Assembly: GCA_003427395.1 (NCBI GenBank)
Contig: BFEA01000011.1
Coordinates: forward strand, 3,556,949-3,582,494
Length of the DNA: 25,546 bases
Direction: 5' to 3'
From: Chara braunii
Taxonomy: Eukaryota > Streptophyta > Charophyceae > Charales > Characeae
This document shows, piece after piece, positions 9,331-19,376 of the stretch (position 1 is the stretch's first letter; every line of letters begins with the position of its first letter). The notes below the pieces were generated by a model. It searched no databases. It was not told where the DNA came from and worked only from the letters and a program-made list of their open reading frames with translations. A program made the position numbers and the translations under genes.

Positions 9331-9436
9331 GGGGTGAAGAAGAAGAAGAACAAAAGGAGAAGGAGGAGGAGGAGGAGGAGGAATAATAATCATCATAATA
9401 ATAATAATAATAATAAGAAGAAGAAGAATGGTCCGG
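9331..9436. repeat. (GAA), (GGA) and (ATA) microsatellites
   Basis: Consecutive trinucleotide arrays: GAA at about 9337-9360, GGA to about 9382, ATA to about 9415 and AAG to about 9428. No coding content. Confidence 0.9.
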
Positions 9437-9563
9437 GCTGGACCCTTTTTTTTTTGTAAGGTGGTGGGAGCGGAATTAGGGGGAGGAATGACCGGGGGGA
9501 GCCCGGACCATTTTTTTTTGTAAGGTGGTGGGAGCGGAATTAGGGGGAGGAATGACCGGGGGG
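9437..9563. repeat. 64-bp tandem duplication
   Basis: The segment from the T-run through 'gtaaggtggtgggagcggaa' to 'gaccgggggg' occurs twice with a period of 64 bases (9456 and 9520 mark the same base). The copies are almost identical, so the duplication is recent. Confidence 0.9.
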
Positions 9564-9775
9564 TTGGGAAGGTTCGGGGTCGGAAGAAGAAGAAGAAGAA
9601 GAAGAAAAAGAAGAAGAAGGATTACGAGTCCGCGTGTGTGTGTGTGTGTGTCACGTGTCTTTCCAAAAAAACCCCAAAATGTGTGAGAAAGCAATGTAAA
9701 ACGTGTGTGATTGTGTGTGTGTGTGTGTGTGTGTACGTGTGTGTGTGTACGCGTGTCTTTCCAAAAACCTGCGCC
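9564..9775. repeat. GAA and GT microsatellites around a dispersed repeat core
   Basis: (GAA)n at about 9582-9619 and two (GT)n arrays enclose a 31-base core (9672-9702). That core is found again without a mismatch at 24,163-24,193. A short 'cgtgtctttccaaaaa' word flanks both GT arrays. Confidence 0.85.
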
Positions 9776-10273
9776 CATTTTTTTCTTAGTCTCGAAGCCC
9801 CCGCGTAGCCCCCGTCTCACCACTTTGTCAACTTTGGTTCCTTCGTAGTCCGGCCAACCGAGACAATGTTGAATGTCACCCCCGCTTGAGTTACTCGTAG
9901 CCTTGCGGTAGACCCCCTATGTCCCCATTCCCCTTGACCGTCTCGCCGAGCTTTAGCCGCAAGTTTAGCGTCTTCCCGACCTTCTGTGGTCACGCCGCTC
10001 GTCGGGGCCCTCGGCAATCGTCCTCCGTGGTGCCCTCTTCGAGCTTGTCCGAAGTTACGTTCAGGACCTCTTCTTATAAAGATACCAATTTTCAATACTC
10101 GGCCCTTGTCCAGTCAGCCACCATGAGCCAATCACCCGTCTTGTCGTTCCGTTGCTGCATTTCGTCTTGGTCGCTGAGCCTCGGCTGGGTAGTAGTTCAC
10201 AATTTGAAACCCCGCCGCACGTCCTCTTAAGGGAAGTAAAGGGCGGCGTAGCGCTGGTGCCGCTCGACAACGG

Positions 10274-10275
<2 letters not shown>
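9776..10275. other. Unassigned spacer
   Basis: A basic, Arg/Gly/Thr-rich frame is open on the minus strand from about 10,095 to 9,817, but I see no motif, start context or relative for it. I do not call a gene here. Sequence is otherwise unremarkable. Confidence 0.3.
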
Positions 10276-10522
<247 letters not shown>

Positions 10523-10783
10523 NNNNNNNNNNNNNNNNNNNNNNNNNNNNNNNNNNNNNNNNNNNNNNNNNNNNNNNNNNNNNNNNNNNNNNNNNNNNNN
10601 NNNNNNNNNNNNNNNNNNNNNNNNNNNNNNNNNNNNNNNNNNNNNNNNNNNNNNNNNNNNNNNNNNNNNNNNNNNNNNNNNNNNNNNNNNNNNNNNNNNN
10701 NNNNNNNNNNNNNNNNNNNNNNNNNNNNNNNNNNNNNNNNNNNNNNNNNNNNNNNNNNNNNNNNNNNNNNNNNNNNNNNNNNN
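10523..10783. other. Assembly gap (261 N)
   Basis: All bases are N. The true length and content are unknown. The gap lies between (GA)n/(GC)n on the left and an inverted (GATT)n boundary on the right, so missing repeat sequence is likely. Confidence 1.
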
Positions 10784-10800
10784 GCGACTCCTCCCCCAAC

Positions 10801-10838
<38 letters not shown>
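10784..10838 (-). repeat. Inverted (GATT)n boundary, copy 4
   Basis: On the minus strand (GATT)n (10,803-10,838) runs into a degraded form of the G-rich boundary seen at 3241, 3415 and 4755. The outer part may extend into the gap. Confidence 0.65.
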
Positions 10839-11158
10839 CCCCTTTTTTTTCTTTTTTTTTCAATTTTGCATCTGCATTTTTTCAAAACACCTCATACTTC
10901 TGCAAAAAACATAAATTCATTTCTAAAAAAATACAGGTAAACTTACGGACCATATATCTCATGATAAAAAATGACCAAAAAAAATTCCTGCTTTTCTTTA
11001 TATATATATTTTTAATTTTCTTTAAATCCAATTTCGTTTTTGATTTGTTAAAAATCCTAAACAAAGTCGGATTCAAAAAACAAAAAATGGGGTTGTAGGG
11101 CTTAAAATTCCCTACAAACCCATTTTTTTTTTTTTTTTTTTTCCTATTATTTAATTCA
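10839..11158. other. AT-rich spacer with a strong hairpin
   Basis: AT-rich sequence without a gene. At 11,082-11,128 two 19-base arms (AAAAAATGGGGTTGTAGGG and its complement with one mismatch) enclose a 9-nt spacer. This is a foldback that could be the end of a small element. Confidence 0.6.
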
Positions 11159-11180
11159 GGAAAATTCGTGTAAAATCGTG

Positions 11181-11264
11181 TCCGCGGTGCGGACGAGGTA
11201 GACCGCGGATGAGGACCCATTTGGGTCCGCGATCCCTGCTCGACCCCGCGGACGCGTCCGCGGG
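11181..11264. repeat. GC-rich cluster of inverted repeats upstream of the protease gene
   Basis: Three nested symmetries occur: TCCGC-GGT-GCGGA (11,181-11,193), GGACCCA-TT-TGGGTCC (11,213-11,228) and the perfect 20-bp palindrome CCCGCGGACGCGTCCGCGGG (11,245-11,264). They share the word TCCGCG. The cluster lies just before the first splice donor of the protease gene. It could be a regulatory site, a recombinase-binding site or part of an element terminus, and sequence alone does not decide. Confidence 0.6.
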
Positions 11265-11311
11265 TGTTTCGTAGCTCCACGTGCGTTCCAAACGCTCCAA
11301 TTGCACAACAG

Positions 11312-11478
11312 GTACGTACTTTTCCGAGTCTTCCCCCTTTGCCCCTTCTTTTTCGGCACACTTTCCCCTCAATCCCAATCCAACTCCCCTCCTTCCTCGC
11401 CTTACTTCCCTACTTGCCAGCAATACTCAAGCCAGCCTTCTTCTTCTCGCCGGCCTAAATCATGCCAGCATGCTCCAG
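11312..11478 (+). other. Predicted intron 1 of protease gene
   Basis: A consensus donor (AACAG|GTACGT) and an acceptor (GCTCCAG) preceded by a TTCTTCTTCTC pyrimidine tract bound this 167-base stretch. Exon 1 would be mostly untranslated: the phase-compatible frame is closed by TAG at 11,272. Confidence 0.55.
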
Positions 11479-11558
11479 TGAGAGTAACAAGTGTTGCTCC
11501 GATACCAAAATTGCAAGGAACCTGTCCTTTTGTCACTTGCTGGAGTGTATCAAATAAC

Positions 11559-13113
11559 ATGCATGTAACACAGATCTCACAGATTTGCAATGTCTCACAC
11601 AAAGTTCAGTGGAGGATGAGTGGAAACCAGGAAGCGCAACTAAATTATCACAACCAGATTAAGGAAAGAGAATCACAAATTCAAAATGTAAAGCGCCCAA
11701 CAGTAATACAAGTCTTCTTTATCCAACAAGAGTTCCAGGCCAGGCGCTCATCAGTGCCAGCAGCCATTCACCACGAACAACGCGCAGCAGGTAAGTCCCA
11801 CCATAACTCACTTTCTCCCTTCTCTTCTTTTGTTCTCTCTCTCTCCCGATGTCTATTGTCCTGGTCTACTTACACTCACTATGCACGCACACTCCCTATA
11901 ACACGAGGATCTACTCTGAATACTGATCACGGGTCCTTTCTACTAACTATTCCTACCACTAATACTAATTGGCGCTGGCGCAGCTATGGCTGCTCTTCTT
12001 CTAGCCTGCGCTCAACTCTCTCTCGCCCATCTAAGTGTAAGATTAGTGAAACATTGATGATGTATCTTGAATACATCATTTCCGTTGCTCATGTTATGCT
12101 AAGGCACTTGCCCATGTACAAGTATCTCAACGTCATTCCCTCCCCGTTTTTTACACCGCCTCGGCCATCGTTTCTTACTTTCCTGTAAGGGCGACCATTT
12201 TTTACACCCCTGTCCACCTCGGTCACCGTTGTTTACACCCCTGTCGATGTCGTATTTGACTTGGTTGTCGTGTGCAGTGCAAATTACAACAACGGATACA
12301 AGAAAGTGCAAAAGAGGGTGGACAATGCGCCTCGCAACATCGTCTTTATCAAAGAAGGAGATGAAAGCACTCTCACATGTATGTCGGGAGTACGGGAAAA
12401 GGTTCCCAATAGCGAGCACACACAATCACGGGACGAACGAAGTCTTGAAGCTAACTCAAGACGAATTTATTTTACTAGTCGACGAGCGGAACTGGTTAAA
12501 TGACAACGTCGTCAACTTCTACATGAACCTCATCGCACTAGACAACTGGTGTAGAATCACACACGTAGAATGCGACGCTGAGAACGAAACCGTGATTAGA
12601 ATCGGAAAGGGTCGCATTCCTAGAATATCAGTGTTGAGCTCGTTTTTCTTCGCCAGACTTTTCGACAGCAAAATGAGATATCGAGAGCGAGATGTGCAAC
12701 ATTGGTCGAATGACATCATAATAAGTAACATGGACTTGATAATTGCCCCTTTCCATATCGCACACACGAACCACTGGACCCTCGTTGTGGTTGACTTCAG
12801 GAGGAGGAAATTCGAATTTTACGACTCCCTCAGCCCTAACAAAGAACTGGCAGCCAAAGTGACCGGCGGATTTGCAAAGTTTTGGTTTGAAAGATCGATT
12901 CAGCAAGGCAAAGAGGTGGACACGAAACCGTTTAATCACATATGGATCGTAGAAGACGTCCCGAAACAACGTGACACTAGCTCGTACGGGGTCTCCATGC
13001 TCGCATACGCATCGCTATTGGCAAGGGGTCACCTTCCGCCTTTCTCTTTCACCGTTGATGACATACCCGCAATACGTCGTCGAATGGCTTTGGACACAGT
13101 GGCTCGTGAGTAG
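11559..13113 (+). CDS. Ulp1/SENP-like C48 peptidase, catalytic Cys replaced by Tyr
   Basis: Spliced gene: exon 11,479-11,790, intron 11,791-12,277 (donor GTAAGT, acceptor GTGCAG), exon 12,278-13,113. The phases match (one base, G|TG), giving a 355-residue protein from the ATG at 11,559. An upstream intron 11,312-11,478 (GTACGT...CTCCAG) is also likely, so the start could lie in an earlier exon. The N-terminal 80 residues are Gln-rich. The C48 domain begins at NWLNDNVVNFYMNLI (Trp150). The expected His (NHW, His243), Asp (YDS, Asp260) and oxyanion Gln (PKQ, Gln308) are present. The nucleophile position in the usual D-C-G is S-Y-G (Tyr314, codon 12,985-12,987). TGC to TAC is one transition. Family enzymes cleave SUMO-like conjugates; this copy should be inactive as a protease. 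Ulp1 proteases are often carried by large eukaryotic DNA transposons. The frame stays open for 29 codons beyond the TAG, to 13,201. Confidence 0.8.
11791..12277 (+). other. Predicted intron 2 of protease gene
   Basis: The donor GCAG|GTAAGT is a perfect consensus. The acceptor TTGGTTGTCGTGTGCAG precedes the exon encoding the protease domain. Removing the 487 bases keeps the frame open across the junction, which supports the prediction. Confidence 0.65.
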
Positions 13114-14703
13114 TATGTACCTGCTGGTGGATATTGTGATTACATGCGGATGGATGTGGGTAACATTAAATTGTTTGTCACGGAAACAGTGTATAGAAGA
13201 TGACAAACATTGCTCCAGGTCCCTGCCCCTTAACCCTTGTCTTTTACCCCTTATCCCTTACCCCCAAACCCCTTACCCCTTACCCCTTACCCTTGCATGT
13301 ATACCCATACCCCAAGTTCAAATGCATTTTTGACCCTAAATCACCACGAAAATGACAATTTAAATTCCGTTCAAAAAATGTAAAATGTCCGTTTTGACGA
13401 AATCGTTGTTCACCGCCGAAGTTGAGTTTTCCCAACGCTGAGCTTTCTATCACATGTGGCATGGTGGGATGGAGCTCTGCCGTTGATGTATTAAGAATCT
13501 AAGGGTATCGAAATACAGGACAATAACCTATTAGATTTGGTCGTTTTGTATATTTTTTCTTTGATGTGAAATCCATTTTGTCGTATGCTTTGGCCCTTTC
13601 CGTTTGGGCAGGAAACCGTTTTAAGTTTACAAAACTACCCTTTCCCCTCCCCCCCCCCGGGTTGATTTCTCAACTTATGGGCCCCGCTGCACTACTCCCG
13701 GCATGCAAAAAAAACAAAAATCATGGTCGTGTATCTTTCCATATTCTGGCGGAAGATTCACTCGTTTTGCACATTTCGAGAGTAGTGCAGCGAGGCCTTG
13801 TATGTGCCTTTCTTTTTAAATTTTTGTTTTTTTAGACATCATTACACCCTAAGACGGAGGAACTCTGACAACTGTGTTTAAAAGGACCTTTTCACAAGTA
13901 GCATTCCAAAGGACAAGTTCCCTGAAGCAAATATCGCATCGAGAGTGAAAAGAAAAGTCGTTTTGAAAAGTCACAGTCAGGTCCTAGACAAACAGGTACT
14001 GGGCTCAATTTTAAGGCTGAGACAGGGTCACGTCTGTTCGGCAATAAGTTAAAGGTCACAGTCCCAGACGAGTCACAGTCCCAAGGGTCAAATCTGATTC
14101 AGACCAGGAGTCCAAAACATAGGTCGTCGGGCCGTCGGCCAAAGCAGCAGCAGACCGTGGAAAAGGATACTGGGACACACACTTTGCAACAAGAGGTACC
14201 GGGTTAGAGTCCTAGGCACTTGGAGGCTGGATGCAGACCACGCCAGACCTGTCCAGCACTATAAAGGACTAGTCAGCCTCCCATTTGGCAGATACTCATT
14301 CGCATGAGAGTGTGGAAGTGCTGAGGCACTTGTGCGCCATATGTGATTGAGCTGCACCAGGCTTGAGAGTTGCGCTGATGTTCGCGACCAATCAATCCAG
14401 ACTCCTTCGGCAGCCCCCTTTCATCACCGTACCCCAACGACATACATGCATATACACAACGCCGCATATCGACGAATATAGAGAGACACACACGCATACT
14501 ACGACACACTCTTGTTCACCACACAATTTTCTTGTCAACAATGAAAAGGCCAAATCCCGAAAATTGAGAACTAATGAGTCTTCAGGTCGATTGTATACAG
14601 GAACAAATTCCGCCCACAAACCTAGATTTCAAACAAATGAGCACACACACGAAAACATTAAATTTCCCCGCGAAGAGGATTCCCCTCAAGTTTATTCCCT
14701 GTC
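13114..14703. other. Spacer between convergent genes; degenerate CCCCTTA tract and LTR-like promoter
   Basis: Contents are: a C-rich tract at about 13,219-13,300 made of imperfect CCCCTTA words; a dispersed repeat copy at 13,337-13,410; and a stretch rich in 'cacagtc' and 'ggtcaca' words at 13,970-14,130. A TATAAAG motif at 14,260-14,266 follows, resembling the promoter-like region near 4239. No protein gene is supported in this interval. Confidence 0.5.
13337..13410. repeat. Dispersed repeat, copy A
   Basis: About 75 bases match 24,263-24,347 in the same orientation with small gaps and substitutions, the core being 'cgttcaaaaaat.taaaatgt..gttttgacgaaatcg'. The two copies lie on either side of most of the coding cluster. 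Confidence 0.75.
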
Positions 14704-17700
14704 TCACCCCTCATTTTTTACACGTGTGGGATCGCTCACGCCCTTTCCGCCTTCTACCCCATCCTCATCGTCCGTCGTCATGTCCTCAATATTGCGAGAA
14801 CGTGGAGACCCTCCTGCATTCCCCCCATTCCCGTCATCCCCTGTGACCCCTCCCTATGGTGTTGTTGTACAATGTGCGTCACCTTTGCTAGTGCATGTGG
14901 GCGGATGCAATGACATCCCCGTGACGCCCATCCCAACAGTGGACTTTGACTCCATCTCCGATGTGCCTGCCAGCGCCGCACGTGTCGCGAGGAGACTTCC
15001 ATATGTGACGCCCGCATCCGCCGGCTTGTCGAGCGACACTTGTTCACCTTGTGATGTATCCCCCGTTACGACATAGATGACTCTGATGGTGTTTTTACCT
15101 GCGTGCGTGTTCCCCGCCTCTGGCAACAGAGGCTTCACGCCCAACGTCCTCCCACCATCTTCCCTTTGTTCACCCATCGTGTTCCCTGTGGCCGCCTCGG
15201 GCACAGGGGCGACATCTTCTCGGGAGTCCACGTCCATGCTCTCGAGCGCGGCGGCGCGCTCGACCTTCCAATCAATCTTGCCGTACGAGGGACTCGACTG
15301 CAGCTCGTAAAGCTTGTGTGAGTACTTTAACTGTCGAGTGGCTCCTAAGACGTCGAACAATTATTTCGCCTTTGCCACGATGGATGTTTCACTCTCCCCG
15401 GGGTTCTCTTTCCGACAGCGGTATAGTATTGATTGCTCCGTCGTCTTCAACCAACTGTCCTTTCCTATGCGGGAAAACGGTCCCCAACCCTTCGAGACAT
15501 ACTTCACAGCCTTTTTCCACTCCCCGCCTTGGATGCATGACTCGAAAATGCCGTCATGCCAAATGATATCATGGCCCCACTTGTCCTCACTAGTGCAGGT
15601 GTATTTGTCATCCAAGAAATACACAGTGTTTGGGTCCGCACAAAAGCTGGGAGGAATCGGATCGCCCGGCGCCAACTTCGTTGGCTGAGCAAGAATATCA
15701 AGATCATCGTCTTCGTCCTCTTCCACAGGCGTACACAAAACCCGGTCCACCCACGAGGCTACACTGTTCGCGGGTGGCATGTTCGAGCATCCCTCTGATT
15801 GACCCGGTCTATATCCCTTGATGCTGTGCTCCATGGCAGCGGACTGTCCACACCACCCGGTCGCATTGGTGTCGTTTTCGATCTCGAGGTCGGAGCCAGA
15901 CGAGTCTTCCTCGCTGTCGATGGGGTTAAAGCCTTCACCCGACTTAGTGAGGTCTGCATAGTCCTTAAACGTCAGTTGATCTTTGTGAAGATCAAACCTC
16001 AAGATCTCGCATCGAGCAACGAATGTCTCGAAGGCGCCAGTTAGAGCACCGTGATAATGTTTGAGGGCCTCGGTCACCTTGGCTTTCCTATATATGTATC
16101 CTCCATCAAGGCGTCCATCCGGCGCATCGCGGAACAGGTATTCCCACCCCTTCAGTCTCTTCGATCCCAACTTGTGGTACATATCCCTGTTGGTGCGATA
16201 TGTGGCACGCGGCTTCTCGAGACGACACTCGAATTTCCCATCCTTGACAAGTATGTCGATGAACTTTGTCAAGTATGCAATGTCCTTGGCCGACTCGTCA
16301 CAGGCAATGACATTATTACCTGCAAGCAAGAACTTCCATACAAGACCCGCGTGAGCCCTACCTAGCAAAAACACACCTTCCGCCTCTCCAACAAATGAAC
16401 TGCACAACTTCCGCAACTTGTCGGGTTCTCGTTCCCAAATTGAATATGCGGCACCTTCGTCACCTTCGACGCCACCGTGTTTTCCGAGACACTTCCCAAA
16501 CTTTTCCTCCACAACATGCACTTCGGTGAGGTCGTTGAGAAGTCGGGGTGCGACATTTACTTTTTTCAGATCCCCTCCTTCAGCGTGCAGGACGATGGTC
16601 ATTAGGTCCCGACTGATGGTAGCGATGTTGCCGTACCTTGTAATGTCCCTCGACGGCCTGTCCACGCGTTTCCAAGACCCGGGGATGAGCTCGATGTCCT
16701 CCCAACGGTACAATTGACGCAAGACATAACTTTGCACATTCTGCGGTGCAAAGAAGAAGAGGACCCAATTTGGACCACAACACTTCGCCATCATTGCGTA
16801 CAGTGCATTGAAGTCCTGCGAGGTCCATGCACTGCTGAAATTTGCGGCCGAGATGTCCACGATGGCGGCCTTGCATGCCATTTTTTGTGCGGCGGCGAAG
16901 ATGTCGACGGGCGCCGCCATAACCTCCTTTGACTGCATGCATACAGAAAGCAATGTGGTCTGCCTGCCGAGTTTGTCCCATACAAGATGGCGTGCACTTG
17001 AGGCGATCCGTTTCACCTCCGCTCGAAGCATATCGAGCGTATCGATAACGGTGTATATAAAGACCTTGAAGTGAAACGGAGCCTCCTTGTACATCACTTC
17101 TGTAGGCCCCAAGCCCGCACCTTGCCTTGCCTCCTCCACTCCTTCAAGTCGCCAAGGGATCGTCTTCACTAAGTTGCTATGCAGCTTCTCCCGTTACTTC
17201 TCCCATTCATCTGCGCATAACCCGTTTGAAGCATACCTCTCTTCCAAGTCCTTGTACGCGTGTTTCATTCGTCCTCTGCCCTTACCTCGACACGAAACAC
17301 GACGTAGTTGAACATGCGGACCATGTATCTCTCCTTGCGCATAATGTCGAGGAGGCACTCTGTGTTCACCCTCGGAGGCGCGACTCTCACTTTTGTTGCC
17401 ACCACTTTTCCCGACAGGAGCAAGAGTAGCGCGACTTCTCTTTCGCGGCATGTCATGTCCCCGAAGTTCTTGAAGTACGTAGGACACAAATCCTTCCAGG
17501 ACACGGTGGAGCCCTTGGGACCATCTTTCACATATATGCAGTGGTACAAAGTCCGTTGTCCCTTGCTCTCGTCAGTGTACGGGCCGGGCAGGCGCCCCTC
17601 CATCCTCCCCGACATCTCAAGTGGAATCTTGTCGTCGTTGATTGGCAATTTACCCTCCTCGAACATCGCGAAAAACTTCTCCACCAGCGGCCAAACCGTG

Positions 17701-19376
17701 CGGGTGGACGTGGCGAGGTTCAGGTACCCCCGGAGTTTGTTACTCCAATCCTTGCTGTATTCGTTGTCGAGTGTCTGTTTCACGAATGCCTTGTCGCACG
17801 CCTAAAGAAAGTTCTGCCACTTTTTCTGATGCGTAACGACGACGACATCCTTCTCGCTGACCTTAGCTTTGGGTGCCTCGATCCTCTTGTTGTCGATCCA
17901 CGATTGCCTCATATCACGCACAGCGTCCTGGAAGGATAACATCATGGCGCGATTCTCCCGTGTGTTGTCGAAGACGGAGACATTGAAGTACCCGCGTGTG
18001 TGGACATCTTCGAAAAAGACGACTCGCACTTTAGACTACGCGCGGAGGCCGTAGACTTTGACCGCGGGGGAGTCCTTTGCAACCAACCGTTTCATGGCCT
18101 CGGCAGTATGCTGACCGCAGACAGCGTACCAGTCGAACTCTGCAGAGTCTCTCTGGAGGAACTCGTCTGGCGTGATTCGCCTTCCCTGCCCACTGACGAT
18201 GACGTTGGGGTCAACCGGTGCAAGAACGAGCTCAGGTCTATCCCACACACCCGGGTCAGCACTGATGGAGCTTTCTATGGCACTCTCAATGCCTCTCACA
18301 ATGTTCTCAGACAACGAACGGTGGTTAAAAAGGATCCTCCCACGGGGAATGGGTTTGATCCTTGTAACGTCGACGTTAACAACATGGACATCTTGCCTGG
18401 CAAAGCCCTGTTCGTCGTATTCGAGGAAGAAACATCGTCTCGTGTCGAGGGGCGCGGCGTGCTGAATCAGCTCTTCAATGTCTTCGGGCATGCGAGGCCC
18501 CACCCCCTCGCCCTCATCCCCCGAGTCCCGCAGCTCAGGTGCCCTGGACCTCTGCGAGCCTTTCCTACCGCCGCCGCGACCGCCGCCACGACTGCCACTT
18601 CGCCACCCCCCACCAGTTTTCAGAGGAGTCCGCGCTTTCTGGGATCCCGTCAACGCTCCGCGAGCTTCATTGACGGTGTCGGCCCTCGCCTGTTTTGTTC
18701 GTCTAGCAGGAGAGGTCGATGCTTCTCCCCTCTTTCTCTTTCCCCGTGAGCCAGGTTCATCTCTCTCATCCTTCGTCTAGTTATAGGACTGCGACATTCC
18801 GCGGGAGGCCGCAGGCTGACCACCAACATCGACCTCGTCACCGACGCGGCAGGCGTCATCCTCACGGCGTCCCCACGATTCGCTCTGGTGGCGACGCTGA
18901 AATTGGGAGGAGCGATTGTCTTCGACTTCCTCACCAACATCGTCTCTCTCCTCGTCCATGTCATCGTCCTCACCTTCAGCATCTCCTTCATTACCGTCGT
19001 CCCCCTCACCACCGCCCTCCCCCTCCTCACCACCGCCCTCCCCATCCCAATCACCGCCCTCCACATTTTGGCCCTCGCATTCCTCGTCATTGAAGGCACC
19101 TGCACCTCCCCGGGAACGATGCTGGGGACCAGCCCGATAGCGCACAACTCCGTCGTCGTAGTCTGTGGCCTCGCTGGACTGCTCGGCCGCATCGTGACCT
19201 TGCCGATCCGAGGGCGGAACCGGAGCGGGCAGAGTCTAGACAACCGCAACCGACGAAGACGGGGCAGTAGCCAATTGCTTCCTCTTTCCACCGGCGTATG
19301 GGTCTCCAGATCCTTCACTTCGGGTGAATTCGCCACCGCCAACTCGCACTGACGATCGTTATGTCCCCATGGACAT
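14704..19376 (-). pseudogene. ParB-like/amino-methyltransferase-like large protein, disrupted
   Basis: A single coding region of about 1,550 codons can be followed on the minus strand. From the N-terminus: an acidic Gly/Glu/Asp-rich region (18,660-19,240); an Arg/Gly stretch; a ParB/DGQHR-like segment ending in WYAVCGQHTAEAMKRLV (GQHT at 18,105-18,116); a linker region; and a methyltransferase-like domain (about 16,250-16,980). There the class-beta motif order is kept (IV before I), but motif IV is DISA (16,846-16,857) instead of DPPY, and motif I is LLGRAHAG (16,345-16,368) instead of DPFxGSG. An acidic linker, a Trp-rich segment and a polar tail follow. Disruptions: TAA 19,359; TAG 19,236; TAG 18,777; TAG 18,036; TAG 17,802; a frameshift near 17,270-17,300; TAA 17,194; TAA 15,361; TAG 14,854; the natural end is TGA 14,704. 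The start at 19,376 is tentative. ParB-like domains fused to amino-MTases are known in phages and bacteria, where they modify DNA. Here catalysis is doubtful even if the frame were intact. Confidence 0.65.

Noticed and set aside
9817-10095. Basic 92-codon minus frame
   Set aside because: No recognisable motif, no supporting neighbour, and stops close by in the same frame upstream.
13219-13300. CCCCTTA-rich tract as an interstitial telomere
   Set aside because: The words do not match CCCTAAA or CCCTAAAA and the spacing is irregular, so it is a degenerate simple repeat.
14363-15076. 237-codon plus frame with His/Thr and Pro/Ser content
   Set aside because: Its second half is antisense to the pseudogene's C-terminal tail and its first half is low-complexity. 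The minus frame joins the upstream domain in phase.
17175-17290. Intron starting at the GAG|GTAAGG donor in the minus-strand gene
   Set aside because: No downstream AG gives the phase needed to join the two frames, so a frameshift is simpler.
18000-19352. Plus-strand frames opposite the pseudogene's N-terminal half
   Set aside because: Ser/Pro/Leu-rich complements of the minus-strand Gly/Glu/Arg coding sequence, with no motif.
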